A stretch of 64,000 nucleotides of DNA from Dactylellina haptotyla (lineage: Eukaryota; Ascomycota; Orbiliomycetes; Orbiliales; Orbiliaceae): contig CM062380.1 in the NCBI GenBank assembly GCA_031310005.1, positions 496,001 to 560,000 on the forward strand, read 5' to 3'. The notes beneath the pieces were generated by a model. That model saw nothing but the letters and a program-made list of their open reading frames with translations. It was not told the DNA's origin and searched no databases. Of the stretch, positions 32,696 through 45,693 are shown piece after piece. The position numbers and the translations under genes were made by a program. Position 1 is the first letter of the stretch; every line of letters starts with the position of its first letter.

Positions 32696-35544
32696 TTATC
32701 ATTATTCTCAAACGACTCTCTGAACAATACAAATCCACTAGTCTCTGAACGTAGGTTAGCAAATACATTTGGCTTACGACAGAGATCTAGATAAAAGCTA
32801 GCTCATGAAATGCTACGTGTCCGAGCTTTTATTTAATCTATTCTATGTTTCATATGCACATGTCACTCGATATCGAGGAATGAGCGAACAATACTAAAAT
32901 GAATGTGGGCAGGCGGGATGTTTTTCAACCCATTGGCAAGCTAATGGCGGGATATAGGATTTGGATGTTGCACGATGTTGAATCCTGGCTTCTTATTCGC
33001 AAGTGTACTTCGCTAGTCGCCAATTTACCAACTCATCTGGTATGCAATGTTGTCCCAGGTTTAGCGTTCTGGTAGCGACAGTGCGCAATTACGCGCAACT
33101 CATAAGAAGAAAGCAGAAATGATACGTCGTAGCCTAGCTGCTTTCCATTCTAATTCGATAAGGTTCTGATGTGTGTTGTCGCGACACAGACGAATGGAAT
33201 ACGACGATACCTTATGTGTGCATGCACGTGCGGGTTGATATGCATGGTTATTCGAACTAAGTAGTACAAATTGAAGCATCAAATAACCATGAGGCGGAAA
33301 TGCGTGTGTGTTTTAAGTTCATTCGAGCTAGAGAATTTGTTATCCCAACTGCCAGGTTGAATGATACTAGCTGTAATATGTGAAGATTGAAGGGAGTTTT
33401 GAGCACTCCTAATATTTCGAGGGTCCTATCGGCGGTATCAAAGATAATCTCCGATTGCCCCTCGTCTGCTAGATGGAAAAAAGGTTGTTGGGGTGTTGGT
33501 ATCTTAGGTCCAAGAGCCAGGTGAGCTTGGTCTTGGCTTTGCAATTGGTCTGGAAGGGCCGCGGAAAGTGGGGCCATGAGCTGAGAGTGCCAATCTTGCC
33601 ATGATGGGCTAACCCTGTCTCCTGCCCCAATGGGCTTCCTGTTTGAAAAACATGCACCGTGACGTGAAGTTTGGTCCGTTGGTAGTTGGGATCGTGGTGC
33701 GAAGCTGAACCCGGCGATTTTAGATCATTGATCATCGATCTTGATTTGCAAAGCGCTTTATTGCAAGGTCTAGCGGCCCTCTCTAGGCTGTGTAGGACCA
33801 AGTATCGACGGGATTATCGTGGCATGTGGGAAACAGAATAGCTGTCTTGGATGAGGACGGCTGAGCATGAGGGTGTGTGCGTGTGTGCGTGTGTAATATT
33901 AATGGTTGCAGACTTGTACGGGTGCCCTTATCCGAAAGCAGGCCTGGTCTCATGAGAGGCCGAAGCGATCCAATCACAGACATCTATCCAACGAATCTGA
34001 AGTTTCCGTGATGTAAACGAAAGCGAAAGAGCAAGTATGAGCGCGCGCCATCGTGCCAGCGAGGTTTGGGATATGCTCTTTTGCATATGCATGTGAAGCA
34101 TGCTAGCATTCCAATGGAAACGAGCAGGTACTTTTGTGTAAGGGCAAAACCGTTCGTTTTTTGGAGGAAAGACCTTTCGGTCAGCCTCTGGGTAAGATGC
34201 ACAGAAAGTGTCTTGTGACTGACTCCTGAGCTTCTAGAGCTTCCATTGGGCGACCCTGTGGTAAATATGCTTTTCGGCTGGAGTGAAATGCCTGTAAATA
34301 TAGGGTGCAAAAGAGTCCCACAGCATATAACCTTTCAGGATATACATCGTGTGCACATGCATAAATCCGGTTGAGCTGGTAAAGTCGGATATTCTAGAGA
34401 TAAGCCAGGTGTGACAATCCTTTGTTTTCGGACTTCTTGCGGTGTGACGGTCGCCTACACTCGACGGGGAGTTTCCAGCATGTTTAGCAGGCAAGATACG
34501 GGCGGGCTGGTTGCTGGCATGCCGCTTGTACCCATGTCGTAGATGGAATCTTTGGGAATCGCTGCCACATTAAGTTCAGCCATTTCCGTCGTGACGGGAC
34601 AGCGCTGGAACTCAACAGATTCGGCTTGGTTCGTCAATCAATTCCAAGCAGAGTTCCACCCTGCCCCCCCAAAACGTGGCCGCTCACCCTGCGAAAAGGG
34701 CAGCTTACCCATTATATAAGAAGGGCTCCTCCCCCACGTCTTTGACTTAGTCTTCTCCTTTCCTATTCTCCGAATTCCTGAAAGCTGACCTTCTCATCGC
34801 TATCGAATGTGAAACATTGCATTTACTATTAGAGTGAGAAGATTGAAACTGTTCAGTGATTTCATATTTGGAAGTGAACTTAAAGTGTGCTTCTGCCCAA
34901 AGCATATTAATTCATTTCCCATTTCCGTCTCCTAACCAGTTCAAAAAACAAACAGAACGTGAGTTGATGTTTATGTTCCCTCTGGGAATTCCGGAAAGCC
35001 GTCGGCATCCGGGTTTCCTGACCTTTTGCACTGCCCAGCCTCAGAGTGATTGCGTGTCCGCGATGAGAAGTCGAGCATCTGCGATTGATCTCTGATGTTT
35101 TTGTTCTTTGATTTTGCTTTCCCTCGACGTCACGATCAACTCTCAGAGCAAGGAAGACTATCGTCACATTTACTAACCAGCCATTTATAGTCACCTGTCC
35201 ATTTTGCCTCTCGCATACGCCGCCGTATATATATAGCAACACCAAAGTCTTGTCCCGACGGGCGCAAATTTAGTGTTGTGGACCAGCCTTGGAAAGACAT
35301 CCTCGCAACACATCTGCATCTCGCCTACCTAGCGCCGTCAACACGATCGCACGATCGGTTTTAGCTGCTATAATACATATAATACAGACGGACATATACA
35401 TATACGTTTATAGTCATCTATACCAATATATATTATAGTGCACTGCATTTATACACAGCAGAACCTCATTTCCCAAACAAGCGAATACCATCTTAAGACC
35501 CTACCTCCTTCTCCTGTCAACCCACCGATTTGGAACTCGCCACG
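32696..35544. other. Intergenic; promoter and leader of small Cys-rich gene at right end
   Basis: No gene seen from 32696 to about 34700. A GT microsatellite is at 33872-33894. TATATAAG occurs at 34713-34720 and TATATATATA at 35226-35235, both upstream of the gene at 35545. The stretch from 34740 onward is pyrimidine-rich and may be promoter and leader. Confidence 0.45.
33872..33894. repeat. GT microsatellite
   Basis: Alternating GT with GC interruptions over 23 bases. Confidence 0.85.
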
Positions 35545-35808
35545 ATGTGCAAATACGTCAAAAACTCCCATTCCTGCCAACACAAGTCCTTGAAACTCAC
35601 GGACACTTGCCAGTATGCTCTTTCTTCCTCGCCTGGTAGCTGTGGGAGAATGTGCGTTATCGACCGCAAGTATGTCCGACACGCATGCGAAGAATGCACC
35701 CGTAAGCGTGCCCAGGTTGATTTTAGCTGCCTCGACAACAAGATCAATGGTTGGATGAGGGGACTCGAAAAGGACGAACTTATTGAGCGGTTCGAACTAA
35801 CCGCCTAA
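35545..35808 (+). CDS. Small Cys-rich protein, possibly zinc-binding
   Basis: Single exon, 87 aa from the ATG at 35545 (MCKYVKNSHSCQHKSLKL). The open frame extends slightly upstream, but the Cys pattern begins at residue 2. Cysteines lie at about 2, 11, 22, 33, 37, 48, 51 and 62, with histidines at 9, 13 and 46. They form pairs such as CGRMC and HACEEC, which suggest a small zinc-binding fold more than a secreted disulfide protein, since there is no signal peptide. The C-terminus is a charged helix (NKINGWMRGLEKDELIERFE). Fungal genomes hold many short proteins opening with MCK and similar spaced cysteines, of unknown role. The gene has long pyrimidine-rich flanks on both sides. Confidence 0.65.
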   Translation: MCKYVKNSHSCQHKSLKLTDTCQYALSSSPGSCGRMCVIDRKYVRHACEECTRKRAQVDFSCLDNKINGWMRGLEKDELIERFELTA

Positions 35809-38800
35809 AGCAGTTTGTGCCGAATGGACTCGTTTCGATGCAACGCATCCTCACTTCACAATACGGCCATATATTTAGTCGGCTGATCTTTCCTTTTATC
35901 CAATTTACCGCGGTCGGGACTGGTATGCCTTTCTGGTCCCTTGGTTTCATATTTTAACGATTCATCCGCGCTTCTTTCCACGGCATCTAGTCGCTTTCCC
36001 TATTGATATCGAGCATCTGGCGTTTACAAAGGGAAACGACTCACATGATTTCATGTTTCTCACTTCAGCATACCAATTTGTAGTCATCTTTTTTTTTTCC
36101 TGGTCTGCAGACACCCCGGTGGATTCTTTCATGATTCGTGGGTCTGGGATGTTGCATTTCATGGCGTCAACTTTTTTACTGATTGTTTTCTTCGTTCTTC
36201 TCGTTGCTCTCCACGGCTGTTTTTGCCTGGCGCCCCGATCTGAAGGGCCCATCGGTGTCGACTAGCAATCGTCTTCTGATTCTTCCTGGGTCCTGCTTGT
36301 TAAGTTTGGTGTTTTATGGCATTGGACTTCAACCTGTTTTTTGGCGTCTTTTCTTACGCTTCACGATATTGATTTCTCGAACAATACCAACGACGCATGA
36401 CGAGGGAGTTTGAGGAATTTTTTACTTATTTCATTAATGGAACCCTTATTCCATCGCGTTTTTGGTTATCTGTTTCTTGGTCATTCCTACATCATCCGTT
36501 TATTCTTTTCTGCTAGTTTGAGATACTCTACTCTCTATCTATTTTAATCTATGATTGTAATTAATCATGGGGCCGACTTTATTTTCATTGCCCTTTAGCT
36601 TTCATCAATTTCCTTCTATCTATGATGTAGCTTCTGATTTTGTCAACATATCCTTCGAGAATAAGAGAATGAAACACTGCTGTTATTTTATAATCATGCT
36701 TGAAGCTAGCTGCTGCTGCCGTATTGTGATCTTCTAACTGTTGCCATCTACAAGTCTATCGTCTCTATATATGAATACAGCTTTAAATAGTGAGCGATCG
36801 TAAACAGAATACCAGCAGTATATTCACCCATCTTTTATATTCAACTTTGCCTCTCACTCTTCTCTATAGAGAATGAGAACGGGGCAAAATACTCGCGAAT
36901 GAGTTAGATTATTTCGAAGTTGAGATTCAGGGACAGACGCGCTGATAGCTGAAAATTCTGAGAATTTCTGCGATATTTAGGAAGCTTCTGGGCTAACTAG
37001 AGTAGCCTTTTATTGTTCCAGTCTGTTATCTGAGTATCACCTACTGGATCTAACAGCTATAAGGGGCTAGATGACACATTCTGCTAAGGCTAAGATACAG
37101 AGAAGTCAATTATGAGAAGAGTGCTACCAATTCTGGGAAATATTTGTATTGGTTCAGACCACCTGAACTTGTCCCAGTCTTTCAAGAGGGTTTTAATCTT
37201 GTCGGTTTGTTAGTCTTTTATTGTCAAACTTAACAGCGGTATACTAGTCCCGTTGCAACTCTCTACAAAATATGCCAATATCGATAATATATTCTTTTGC
37301 CTGCTCTTTGTTCTGGGGAAAAGGTTGCAAGAACTCTGTTTAGTAGCCGGGTGGGTGGGGTCTAGATCTTGCGAGGCTCAACATATATCGTGTAAACTTG
37401 GATGTTTATATATCGCAATTTTAGTTACGCAGTCTACTGAATAAGTATGGATCATGGTATATACGCAGAATCAAGAAGTGGCCCGTGTCAGAGGGGCGTA
37501 TAGAAATGAAATTGACAACTTTCAAGATGTTCGAACAATTCTGGAGATTGTTGGAGTGTTTTTATGAAGTTTCTTATGAAATATTCATTTCTTGACCTTA
37601 TTGGGTATTTATGTAAAGAGATCCCTAGAGCTATGTAAAGAAAGCCGCCCAAGAAATATAGGGATGCTGCAAGGTCGGTATCTCAGGTTTGAGTCGGGAT
37701 TTATAGCCGTTCATAAGATGAAAGAAAGATGATGCGCCAGTACGCATAAAGACATCCGATGTCCTACCCACAAGCCACCTAAGGTATGTTTAATCTTTTA
37801 GATCTAGTGTCAACCTGTTTCTCTATATTTTTAATAAAATCTGAATTCTAGTTTTTAATGAGAATAGAGCTAGGAGTGTCATGTAGATATTAATAGAAGG
37901 TTTATGAGTTCTGTTTGAAGGCAAATCGTATATATATACTGGGGTATAATGGTAATAGAGTCATTCTGAAATACCTAAATGCAGGGTAGACTGTTACCTA
38001 ACCGCGCGTGAGAGGCATATGCCTGTTTGAAAGGAGAGATGCTTCAAATTCCCCCTCTCGTACTCCTACTTCGTCGGCTTCGGTGGCAACAATGCCCGAG
38101 ATGTTTTGTTAATATAGAGACGATAGGAAAATATCAACACATTCTTTACCAATAATGGTATTAATATAAGGTTACAGAGATAGGATATCGATATTTAATA
38201 GCAAAACAAGTCTGTATTGTGCCTTCAATACTCCTGAAGGTCACGAGAGGCCGGAAAGAGTTTTGACTAGAAGACAATTGATAACATAAATGGGTAGATA
38301 GTTAGCCAGATAGTCACAGTGGCTGTTTCTGGCACAAAGAAATCTTCTAGTAGTTAGAATTTGAAGGCAAGGTCAGATATAATAGAGTCGGCCTTGAGTA
38401 ATCTCGCTGGCTAGACAAATCTGTCTCGAGACTATCATGATTAGCGTTGGAGTTCGTGCGTTGCGAGATGCGGCGCAGGATGTGTTGCTGTGATGGGATT
38501 AGCTTCGAGTGGCGAAGGGTGGCAAGGGCATTTGGGCAGCAATTAATTTATATTAATTGCGATCAATGCGTCAACAAAAATGCAAAGGGAAAGGTATAAT
38601 CTAGGGCTGCATCTGATTAAAAGGGGGTGGAAATTGGTTCGAGCAGGAATGCGGACCCGAGGTAAACGGGCATCACGAGAGGAGCTGAGGAGAGCTGAAC
38701 GGCCCAAAGAGGGTCAACGGCAGGAGTATACCTCCTCTTCCAGAGGGGGTTCCTGGAAGTATTCTTCCCGTAGGTGGTATCTAATCGAGTAATACTCGAG

Positions 38801-39254
38801 AAGAGCATTCCCCAGCTACTATTATCACGCTACAGATGTTATAAAATGCTAGACGTAATGAACGGTGACGGGAATGGGATCCAGCAGTTCGATAGGATAG
38901 TCGCTGGGGAGCGCTATGCCGCATCAAGCTGCATGTTTTCGTGGTTGCTCGGCTGTTCCTGCAGCACTCTTCTCCTTCGTCCCCAGCAGCTCCCCAGCAG
39001 CTGTTGGCAAGCTTCCTGCCTGTCTGGACGCGCCCCACCAGCTGACCGATGCTGTGCGCACTATTCGCGCACTAAATGACGCCAAAATGACCTTGTTGCT
39101 CAGGCGGTATTCACTAACAGGCAGCTCACCAGCCACCGATTCAAGCTTCTCCCATGAGAAGGGCCCTTTCATGCCCCAGCCGCCATCCCGCGCGATGGGA
39201 CGGACAAAAGGCGAAGAAGCCAGAGCAACCCGCCGCCTGGCTCAACGGGAGATG

Positions 39255-39271
39255 CACACACACACACACAC
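39255..39271. repeat. CA microsatellite
   Basis: Uninterrupted CA repeat of about 8.5 units. Confidence 0.9.
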
Positions 39272-39974
39272 GCTACAGACGTAGTATACGCCTGTTTGCG
39301 ATGGAGCTTCGGACGTGGAATGGGTGCCACGGTTGGGGACGTTGCGGTCCCGGTTCAATGCAGAGAATCAAATGATTATCTGCAGATATGCAGATGCGAG
39401 GCACTCCCATGGTCGACCGACGGGTTTCCCAGTGAGCGAGCGAGAAACATAGAAGGACAGAAAAATAAGGGAAGAGAAGATCGTCGGGTAAACCTTTCCG
39501 GGCCGGATAAAATGGTACCTAAAAAAAAACAACAGATCCCCATAAAAATTTGATGCCGAAGAAATCGACGAAATTACCATCGGTTCGAAAAAGAACCAGA
39601 CGAAGCAGAGGGTTTTTGCGAGCTAGTGTCGCTCCCTGCAAGGATTTTCCCGCTGCTTGAAGGAAGCTACATGTCTATTATGGATCCCTTTCCCAGGGCT
39701 CGAGAAATCTGACACAAAGGAGAGCCCTTTGGTTGCCACTTACCCCTGCCGTCTTGCCTAGTGACAGTGCATGGAAGGACCTTGTCATGAGCATCTCTGG
39801 CGTTTTCTTCTTCTTCGGCGCTCATTTTCTTTTCTCCATTTTCCTGCTCAAAAGACGCGGTAGCTAGCTAACCGGCGTCTCATGATATTAGAAGGCAGAA
39901 TACAGTTTCTAATTTCTAAGGGAACGGCGCCTTTGCGAACGAGAAATTGAAGGGAGAAACAATTACCTCACGTT

Positions 39975-39994
39975 AAAAAAAAAAAAAAAAAAAA
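39975..39994. repeat. Homopolymer run of 20 A
   Basis: Twenty consecutive A bases followed by a GA-rich stretch. It could be a retrocopy tail, but no sequence upstream supports one. Confidence 0.9.
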
Positions 39995-40900
39995 GAGGGA
40001 GGAAGAGGAGTACGGTTGAGGAGCGACAGGCACTTGTACCTCGACTGATGAGCTACCCACTACCCGATCGAGCAGTTCACTTCAAAGCTTCGATCGCGAT
40101 TAAAGCTTCCTCGTCCGAAAAAATATGGGGAGGTTGGTTCGGAGCGTCGAAAATCAGCGAGGGCGATGGTCTCTCTAATAATGCGCCTGGGCTTAGTTCC
40201 TCAAGTAATATTCCGCTCCGCTCAATGCTTCAAGCGTTTTTATTCTATTCGATCGCCCGCCTCCATTTCCATTGCATGGTCCGCCCGGTCGCAACATCGA
40301 ATGGATTTTTTTCTTCTCCCTGACTTCTGTTGGAGCAAGAGCTAAAATGGATGGTGCAGCGCATGATACAAACCATGAAAAGAAAAAAAAAAAACAGAAG
40401 AACCCACCGCTGTTGCAGCACGTTATTAAGTACTTAACTACTTAGCTGCTAATAATAATACCAATAAGAGCGAAGGGAGAGACGGTCGAGCGAAAACCCA
40501 GACCAGAAAGGAGAGCTGCTTCTGTTGCACTTCTTGCATGTGCATGATTGCTACCCAAATATTTCTTGCTGCCTGTCTGCTCCTGGATCGCCCCATTCCG
40601 CCACATGAAGCAGCAGAAGACATTACAGGTGCAGCTAAATGTAGCTCTCCGGAGCCAGCTCCTAATCTTTGCGAAATTCTGAATAATTCGAAGCTTCGGT
40701 GGTGGTGGGCCTTTCCCGTCTTTGGGGTAGCGTCCTCGCAAACAAGCTGAGACCTTGATCGCTTTCTGCCTGTTTGAGGTAAGGTTCGGTTACAGGACGA
40801 ATTCGAGCTATTCTGTTTAGTTGAAAATGTTCTGCTCCCTTTTAGGTTTTCCGGGTTAAGTTACAGGTACCGGACTTTTGCAGGCCCTCACAACCTTCGA

Positions 40901-42645
40901 CCCTTGTACAGTGTACCTCCAAATTTTTTTCTCTCCAGTAGAAAAAAAAAGATTGGCGAAGTTTTTCTGTGGATAGAAATTGTATCTTTTTCTTATTCTT
41001 TTCCTTCTAAGCAATTCACACGCATCGACCTTCTGTCAGTCACCCCTCTCTGTGATTACGTGCAGAATAGCTCGAAGCTTTGCTTGAGCCCAACTTTAAC
41101 CTCATTCCGCGGGTCCCTTGATCTCTCTCTTTTTCCTCTCTCGAATTCTTTCCTCACCTCGTTTCTCCCCCTCAGCTCAAACGCACAACTTAACTTTGGA
41201 CCTTTGAAAATTCCAAAGGGTTTTCCACAGGAGAAGACAGTTGTTCAGAGAAACCGATCAAATACATAGGCGGCATTATTTGGAGGCAAAGGCCATATTT
41301 CGTTCGTTTTTTGCTCGAATTCAATTCCCGCAGCAACAGCAGCTGTTTTTTTTCTTCTTGTTTGCGCTACCGACTTTCCGAGGCCCCAGCAAAGTGAGCT
41401 TCCCATTCATCCGCCTCGACAGCTAGTCAGCAGCAGCAGCAGTAGCGGTAAATAACTAGGAGCTGTCGCGACGGCAAGCAGCTTTGGAACCGGGCCCGAT
41501 ATTTTAGTCCCCAGCAGCAGCAGCTTTAGCAGCATCAGCAACGGTAGCAGCAATTTAGGGCGTCCTCCTTTTTTCTTATTTCTTTTCCTCACCCTGCTCC
41601 CTCTCTCGTTTTCTGCTGCTCCCTCTCAATCTCTGCAAAGCATTTTGGAAGATATACGGTGTGGCTGTTATTTCTCCGAAGAAAAGTGGGATCCAGGATA
41701 GCTGTTCAGCCCTTGCGCATCTGGCCTTGGTGTCCTTTCTAACTATATTTCCTTGAAGCTTCTTCTGCCTTTAATCTCGTATCTTGCTTGCTTGCCTGCT
41801 TGCTTGTCCGCACCCGTCTGGTATCTAGTATCTGGTATCGGTGCCTCTTTGCTTTCCTTTTTTGTTGGACCTGCAAGATATCCTTTGCTTGTCCTGGACT
41901 GCGGTGCCCTCACTCCAGCTCCGCGACCCCCGAGCCAGCTCACCCGCCAGCTCTATCTATCGTATTATTACCCGCCGTTATTAATTGTCTGGCCGGCGGC
42001 TTCGTACCTGCTTCTTTCTGGCATTTGTGGTCTTTTGCAGCGAGGAGGGGAAGGAGAAGCTGCATTGTTTGTGCACATTGCTCGGGTCTCAGACCAGCAT
42101 AGCAACAGACCGCACTCCGCAACACAGCCAGGGCCAATCCGCCCATCCCTCAACCCAACCCAACCCGCCGCCCGTCCTGCCTGCTGCCCATCTCTTCCCA
42201 CCTTCACCTCCCCTTCGCCCTCTCCTCCCTCCGCAACAACAGCGCCAACGACGACGACAACGCCGACAACGCCGGCCGACGACGTCCGCAACACAACCTG
42301 CCCGGTCAACCGTTGCCTCCTCGCCGACAGATACACATCGAGCCATCTTCGCTATCGTCGGGGTCGAATATATACCCGAAAGGGAGACCTAATCGGAGTC
42401 GAATTGTATCCTCCGCCTGCAGCGCCCAACCAGCTCCACGAAGCAGCAGCAGCAAGTGAACAAGCAGCCCAGCATTCCATGTTCCCGTCACCGACAACAC
42501 ATCCTGCCCCTGCCGCTTCTCGAGCTTAGCTCAGCCGCTCCCGCTCCAACCACCCCCATCGATTCCGAACCCAGAGAAGCTCCTTCTCTCTCTCCTTCGG
42601 ACCTTCGACAGTAGCTCGGGATATCTCAGAAAGCTACCTCTGTGA
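40901..42645 (+). promoter_or_regulatory. Long low-complexity leader/promoter of zinc-finger gene
   Basis: About 1.7 kb of CT-rich, T-rich and CAG-rich DNA before the ATG at 42646. CAG clusters lie at 41428-41442 and 41511-41555. The 41753-42529 frame begins with TTG and is a composition shadow. The stretch resembles the long leaders of ascomycete developmental regulators. The transcription start cannot be placed. Confidence 0.4.
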
Positions 42646-44388
42646 ATGAATATCGAAACCGCCAAGATGATGTCCAGGACGACTTCCGCGGAACCCCATG
42701 TCGCAGGCGGTCCCGTAGACCCGGACGGCGAGGTTATTTGTCCGCTCATTCGACCCGACGGTCGCAGGTGTCTCAAAAAGTGCACTGGAGTAAGCGAACC
42801 CGCTTTCCTTTCCTTTTTTTTTTTTTTTGAATGAAAACTCGTCTCCCCTCGTCCAGATGACTAATCGTTTCTGCGGTTGTTTTTTTAGGAACGAAGATAT
42901 AGATCGATGCAAGAGCACATTCGTCGTGCACATCCCGACGACTATGTTCCCCGGCTATCCGCTACCAAGGACAGTTTTGAGAGAATGATCAGGAACGCTG
43001 CTGCGAACACTAGCACACCGAACGGTCTACCGTCCTTAACTAGTGCAGCATTGGGAGGCCCACCCAGCCCTAGCATGAGAGGCAGAGGCCTCCAGGTTGG
43101 AGGCGGAGAAGAACGGGCCAAGAGCACCGGCTGGAGTAAGCACATATTCAATTCCTTTGATTTTTTGCTTAAGAGATCTATAAAAGAAAAGCTTATATTT
43201 TGCTTTATCTGAGTTTAACATGCTAACCCGTGCCAAATTTTAATTTTTGCAGGATATGAAGACAGCTATGAAACTCGAGTCGAAGACCTCACTCCACCAT
43301 CCACTAATTCGGATGCCGACCATTCGAGCACGAACACTTCCTTAAACTCGATGAGCATGAGCAGAAGTGCCACGGCGTACTCGAGTTTTGGAAGCGATGT
43401 TTCACAGGCAAGCTCACAGACTCTCTACTCATCCACCAACAGCATACCTAAATCTAACCCTTCATTCATTCTGCACCAGCCCTCTCTCCCCAAGCCCATG
43501 CAATCGATGCCCAGGAAGCGTAAGAACAACTCCTCAATCGATAATACCCGTCGACACCATACCTTCCACCCTTCCTCGGTTTCTACCATGCAAGGTCTCG
43601 AACCGTTGCATATCCCGCATCCACCCTCCCGCCAACGCAAGCGCCTTCCGCAAATGATGACCTCCCCCCACCTCTCCCGACAACATACTCCCATGTCTTA
43701 CGAACCGAGCAGCGCTACCGGGAACGAATCCGACCCGGACCGCACACTCGAGCATGACGACTTGGCCCGACCCTCGTCTTCCACCGTCAGCGGTGACGAT
43801 GAGGCTCGAACCCGTTGGGACGAGCTCGTCTTTGTGGCCTCGCAAGCTCCCGAGTTCTTGAATCAGCCTCCTCCAGCGGCCTACGGTTTCGGTGGAAACA
43901 CCTTGACCAAGTCACGCTCAATGGCTGACCTCGAACACCGGGTGCGGACGACCAACATCACACCGCCAATGTCTGATCGCAGGGATACGCCACCGGACTC
44001 GGGAACATTTGAGAAAATGCAAATCCCGAACTTTAGCAGGTCAGTGTCCCCCAGGGCGTCCACGGGTATGCTCAACCCGAACAAAATGGACTTGGATTTC
44101 ACCAATGGCGCACATTTGGGTAGTTTGAATAACCTGAATAAGGCGGGTGGTCCCTATAGCCCTCAGATTACCATTACATATACTCCGAAAGTGGAGTGCA
44201 GTGGATGCGGCTTGTTGACTGCCATGGGTGAAGCCATGGCCTGTTCCGAGTGCATTGCGGGATTGTGTCGAAGCTGTGTGAGGAAGGGGAGCGATGGGTA
44301 CGCTGATGGCGACGAAGCCCATGGTACCTGCCCAAGCTGTGGTGGTTTGGATGCGAAATTCAAGGCCGTTCGCATGAGGATCCGGTAA
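42646..44388 (+). CDS. Zinc-finger regulator: N-terminal C2H2-like finger and C-terminal Cys-rich zinc module
   Basis: Three exons in frame: 42646-42789, 42889-43135 and 43253-44388, giving 508 aa. The first intron carries a run of T. The N-terminal module spans exon 1 and exon 2: ICPLIRPDGRRCLKKCTG joins ERRYRSMQEHIRRAHPDDY, giving C-x9-C and H-x4-H spacing in a C2H2-like finger. The middle (residues 120-430) is Ser/Pro/Thr-rich and disordered, with basic patches (MPRKRKNNSS, RQRKRLPQ) that may be nuclear localisation signals. The C-terminus (about 455-500) has paired cysteines (CSGCGLL, CSECIAGLCRSCVRK, CPSCGG) like a zinc ribbon or treble clef. This two-zinc-module layout suggests a nuclear regulator conserved in filamentous ascomycetes. 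I cannot name it. An internal Met (residue 9) is an alternative start. Confidence 0.85.
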
Positions 44389-45693
44389 ATATGTCGCGAC
44401 GAATCTGCAATTTTATACGAAAAAACGAGAGTACCAAAAAACCAACAAAAAAAAAACATATCTGCTCTATCTACTTGGGACAACAGCAACAACGTCCCGT
44501 CCGCAACGACTTTTTCCCTTTTCGAAATATCGGATCTTTTTTCGGTTCATTATGATTCCTGATACTCCGATCATCTACCGTACATTTTCATCGACTTACG
44601 AACCCACCGACCTACTGTAATATATAGGGCATCAGATTGGCCCAAAAGTTGCTTCAATTGGATTTTGGAAATCTCATAATTTTTTTTCTGGTGCGACTCT
44701 TAATTCGTGTTCTTGTCTTAACATCTGGATTATTTCTTTCCTCCTTTTACCGTTTGGTTTTGCTTTGCATCGGCTGCTGTTTTTCATCGTTTTTTTCTGC
44801 CTGATCTGCAATGACCTTTTCTGATTTCGGACGAGAGTTCGACATAATTCTTTTTCCTTTCTTTTCTTTTCTGGGCGGGATTGCACTGATGCTGCTATTA
44901 CCCATCTCAACATACCCAACATGACAAAAATAAACTCCACTATTAACGGCCATCTATGAATTTTCTGCTTACTCTTTACTGCCTTTCCGCTCTGTTTTAT
45001 TTATCCATTTTTTATCATTTTATTTTCCTGCACCGTTTTTTTACTGGGCCTTTTTTGTCTGTTTTTTACCACACGAACGCAATATCTTGCAAAACATCTA
45101 ACGGTTGAAAAAATATCTTTCCTCCCTCCTTACTCTTCTTTCTTTTCTTTTACTACTACTACTACTACTACTACTACTTTTTGCTTTTCTGTCACATTGA
45201 CCTGATCACAGTTTACTATGGAAATATGGAGTGTGAGGGGCGTTCTGAATTGAAAGGTTATCGACTTTCCTTCCTCGACCTTTTTTGTCTGCTTTCTTTA
45301 ACATTCTTCTGTATATAAATTTTACTTCAGACGGTGTAATACATCGCGGAAATAGTCCGTTTTTTTTGACCGCCACATTATCCTTCCACAAAGCAGGAGT
45401 ACATGACGTAGTACTAGTAGATATTCGTAGATGCACGGCAAAACGATCATTGTAGTAAGATTGTATATGAGAAAAGTCTGATCTTTCCAGATCAAGTGAT
45501 TAGTAATTTTTAGGTACAGCAGAGTATATCCGAAGCCATCCGCACCCCGGGACCGGTTACACGCTTGTTAAAATATATAGTCATCATCGTCATTAGAAAA
45601 GAACTATTCCTCCACCCTGTGAATGAAGTCCCACCCCCGCCTTCCTTGCCTTTCCTATCCCTCTCTCACTCTCACCGCTTTTTTGTGATTAGA
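44389..45693. other. Convergent T-rich spacer with TAC microsatellite
   Basis: Shared 3' flank of the zinc-finger gene (plus) and the alcohol dehydrogenase (minus). It is strongly T-rich on the plus strand, with many C/T runs. No gene seen. Confidence 0.5.
45151..45177. repeat. TAC trinucleotide repeat
   Basis: Nine uninterrupted TAC units. Confidence 0.95.

Larger units (their letters stand above)
35809..40900. other. Gene-poor AT-rich region with microsatellites
   Basis: About 5 kb without a supported gene. 35809-36800 is T-rich and probably 3' flank; its open frames (36053-36413) are Phe/Leu-rich noise. 36900-38400 is very AT-rich. 39255-39271 is a CA run and 39975-39994 is a run of 20 A. 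No transposon ends were recognised. Confidence 0.45.

Noticed and set aside
36053-36413. Hydrophobic frames after the small Cys-rich gene
   Set aside because: The region is T-rich 3' flank. Phe/Leu/Val-rich translations of T-rich DNA mimic membrane spans.
41753-42529. 258-residue open frame with a signal-peptide-like start
   Set aside because: It begins with TTG, lies in a CT- and CAG-rich leader, and encodes only Pro/Thr/Ser/Ala low complexity.
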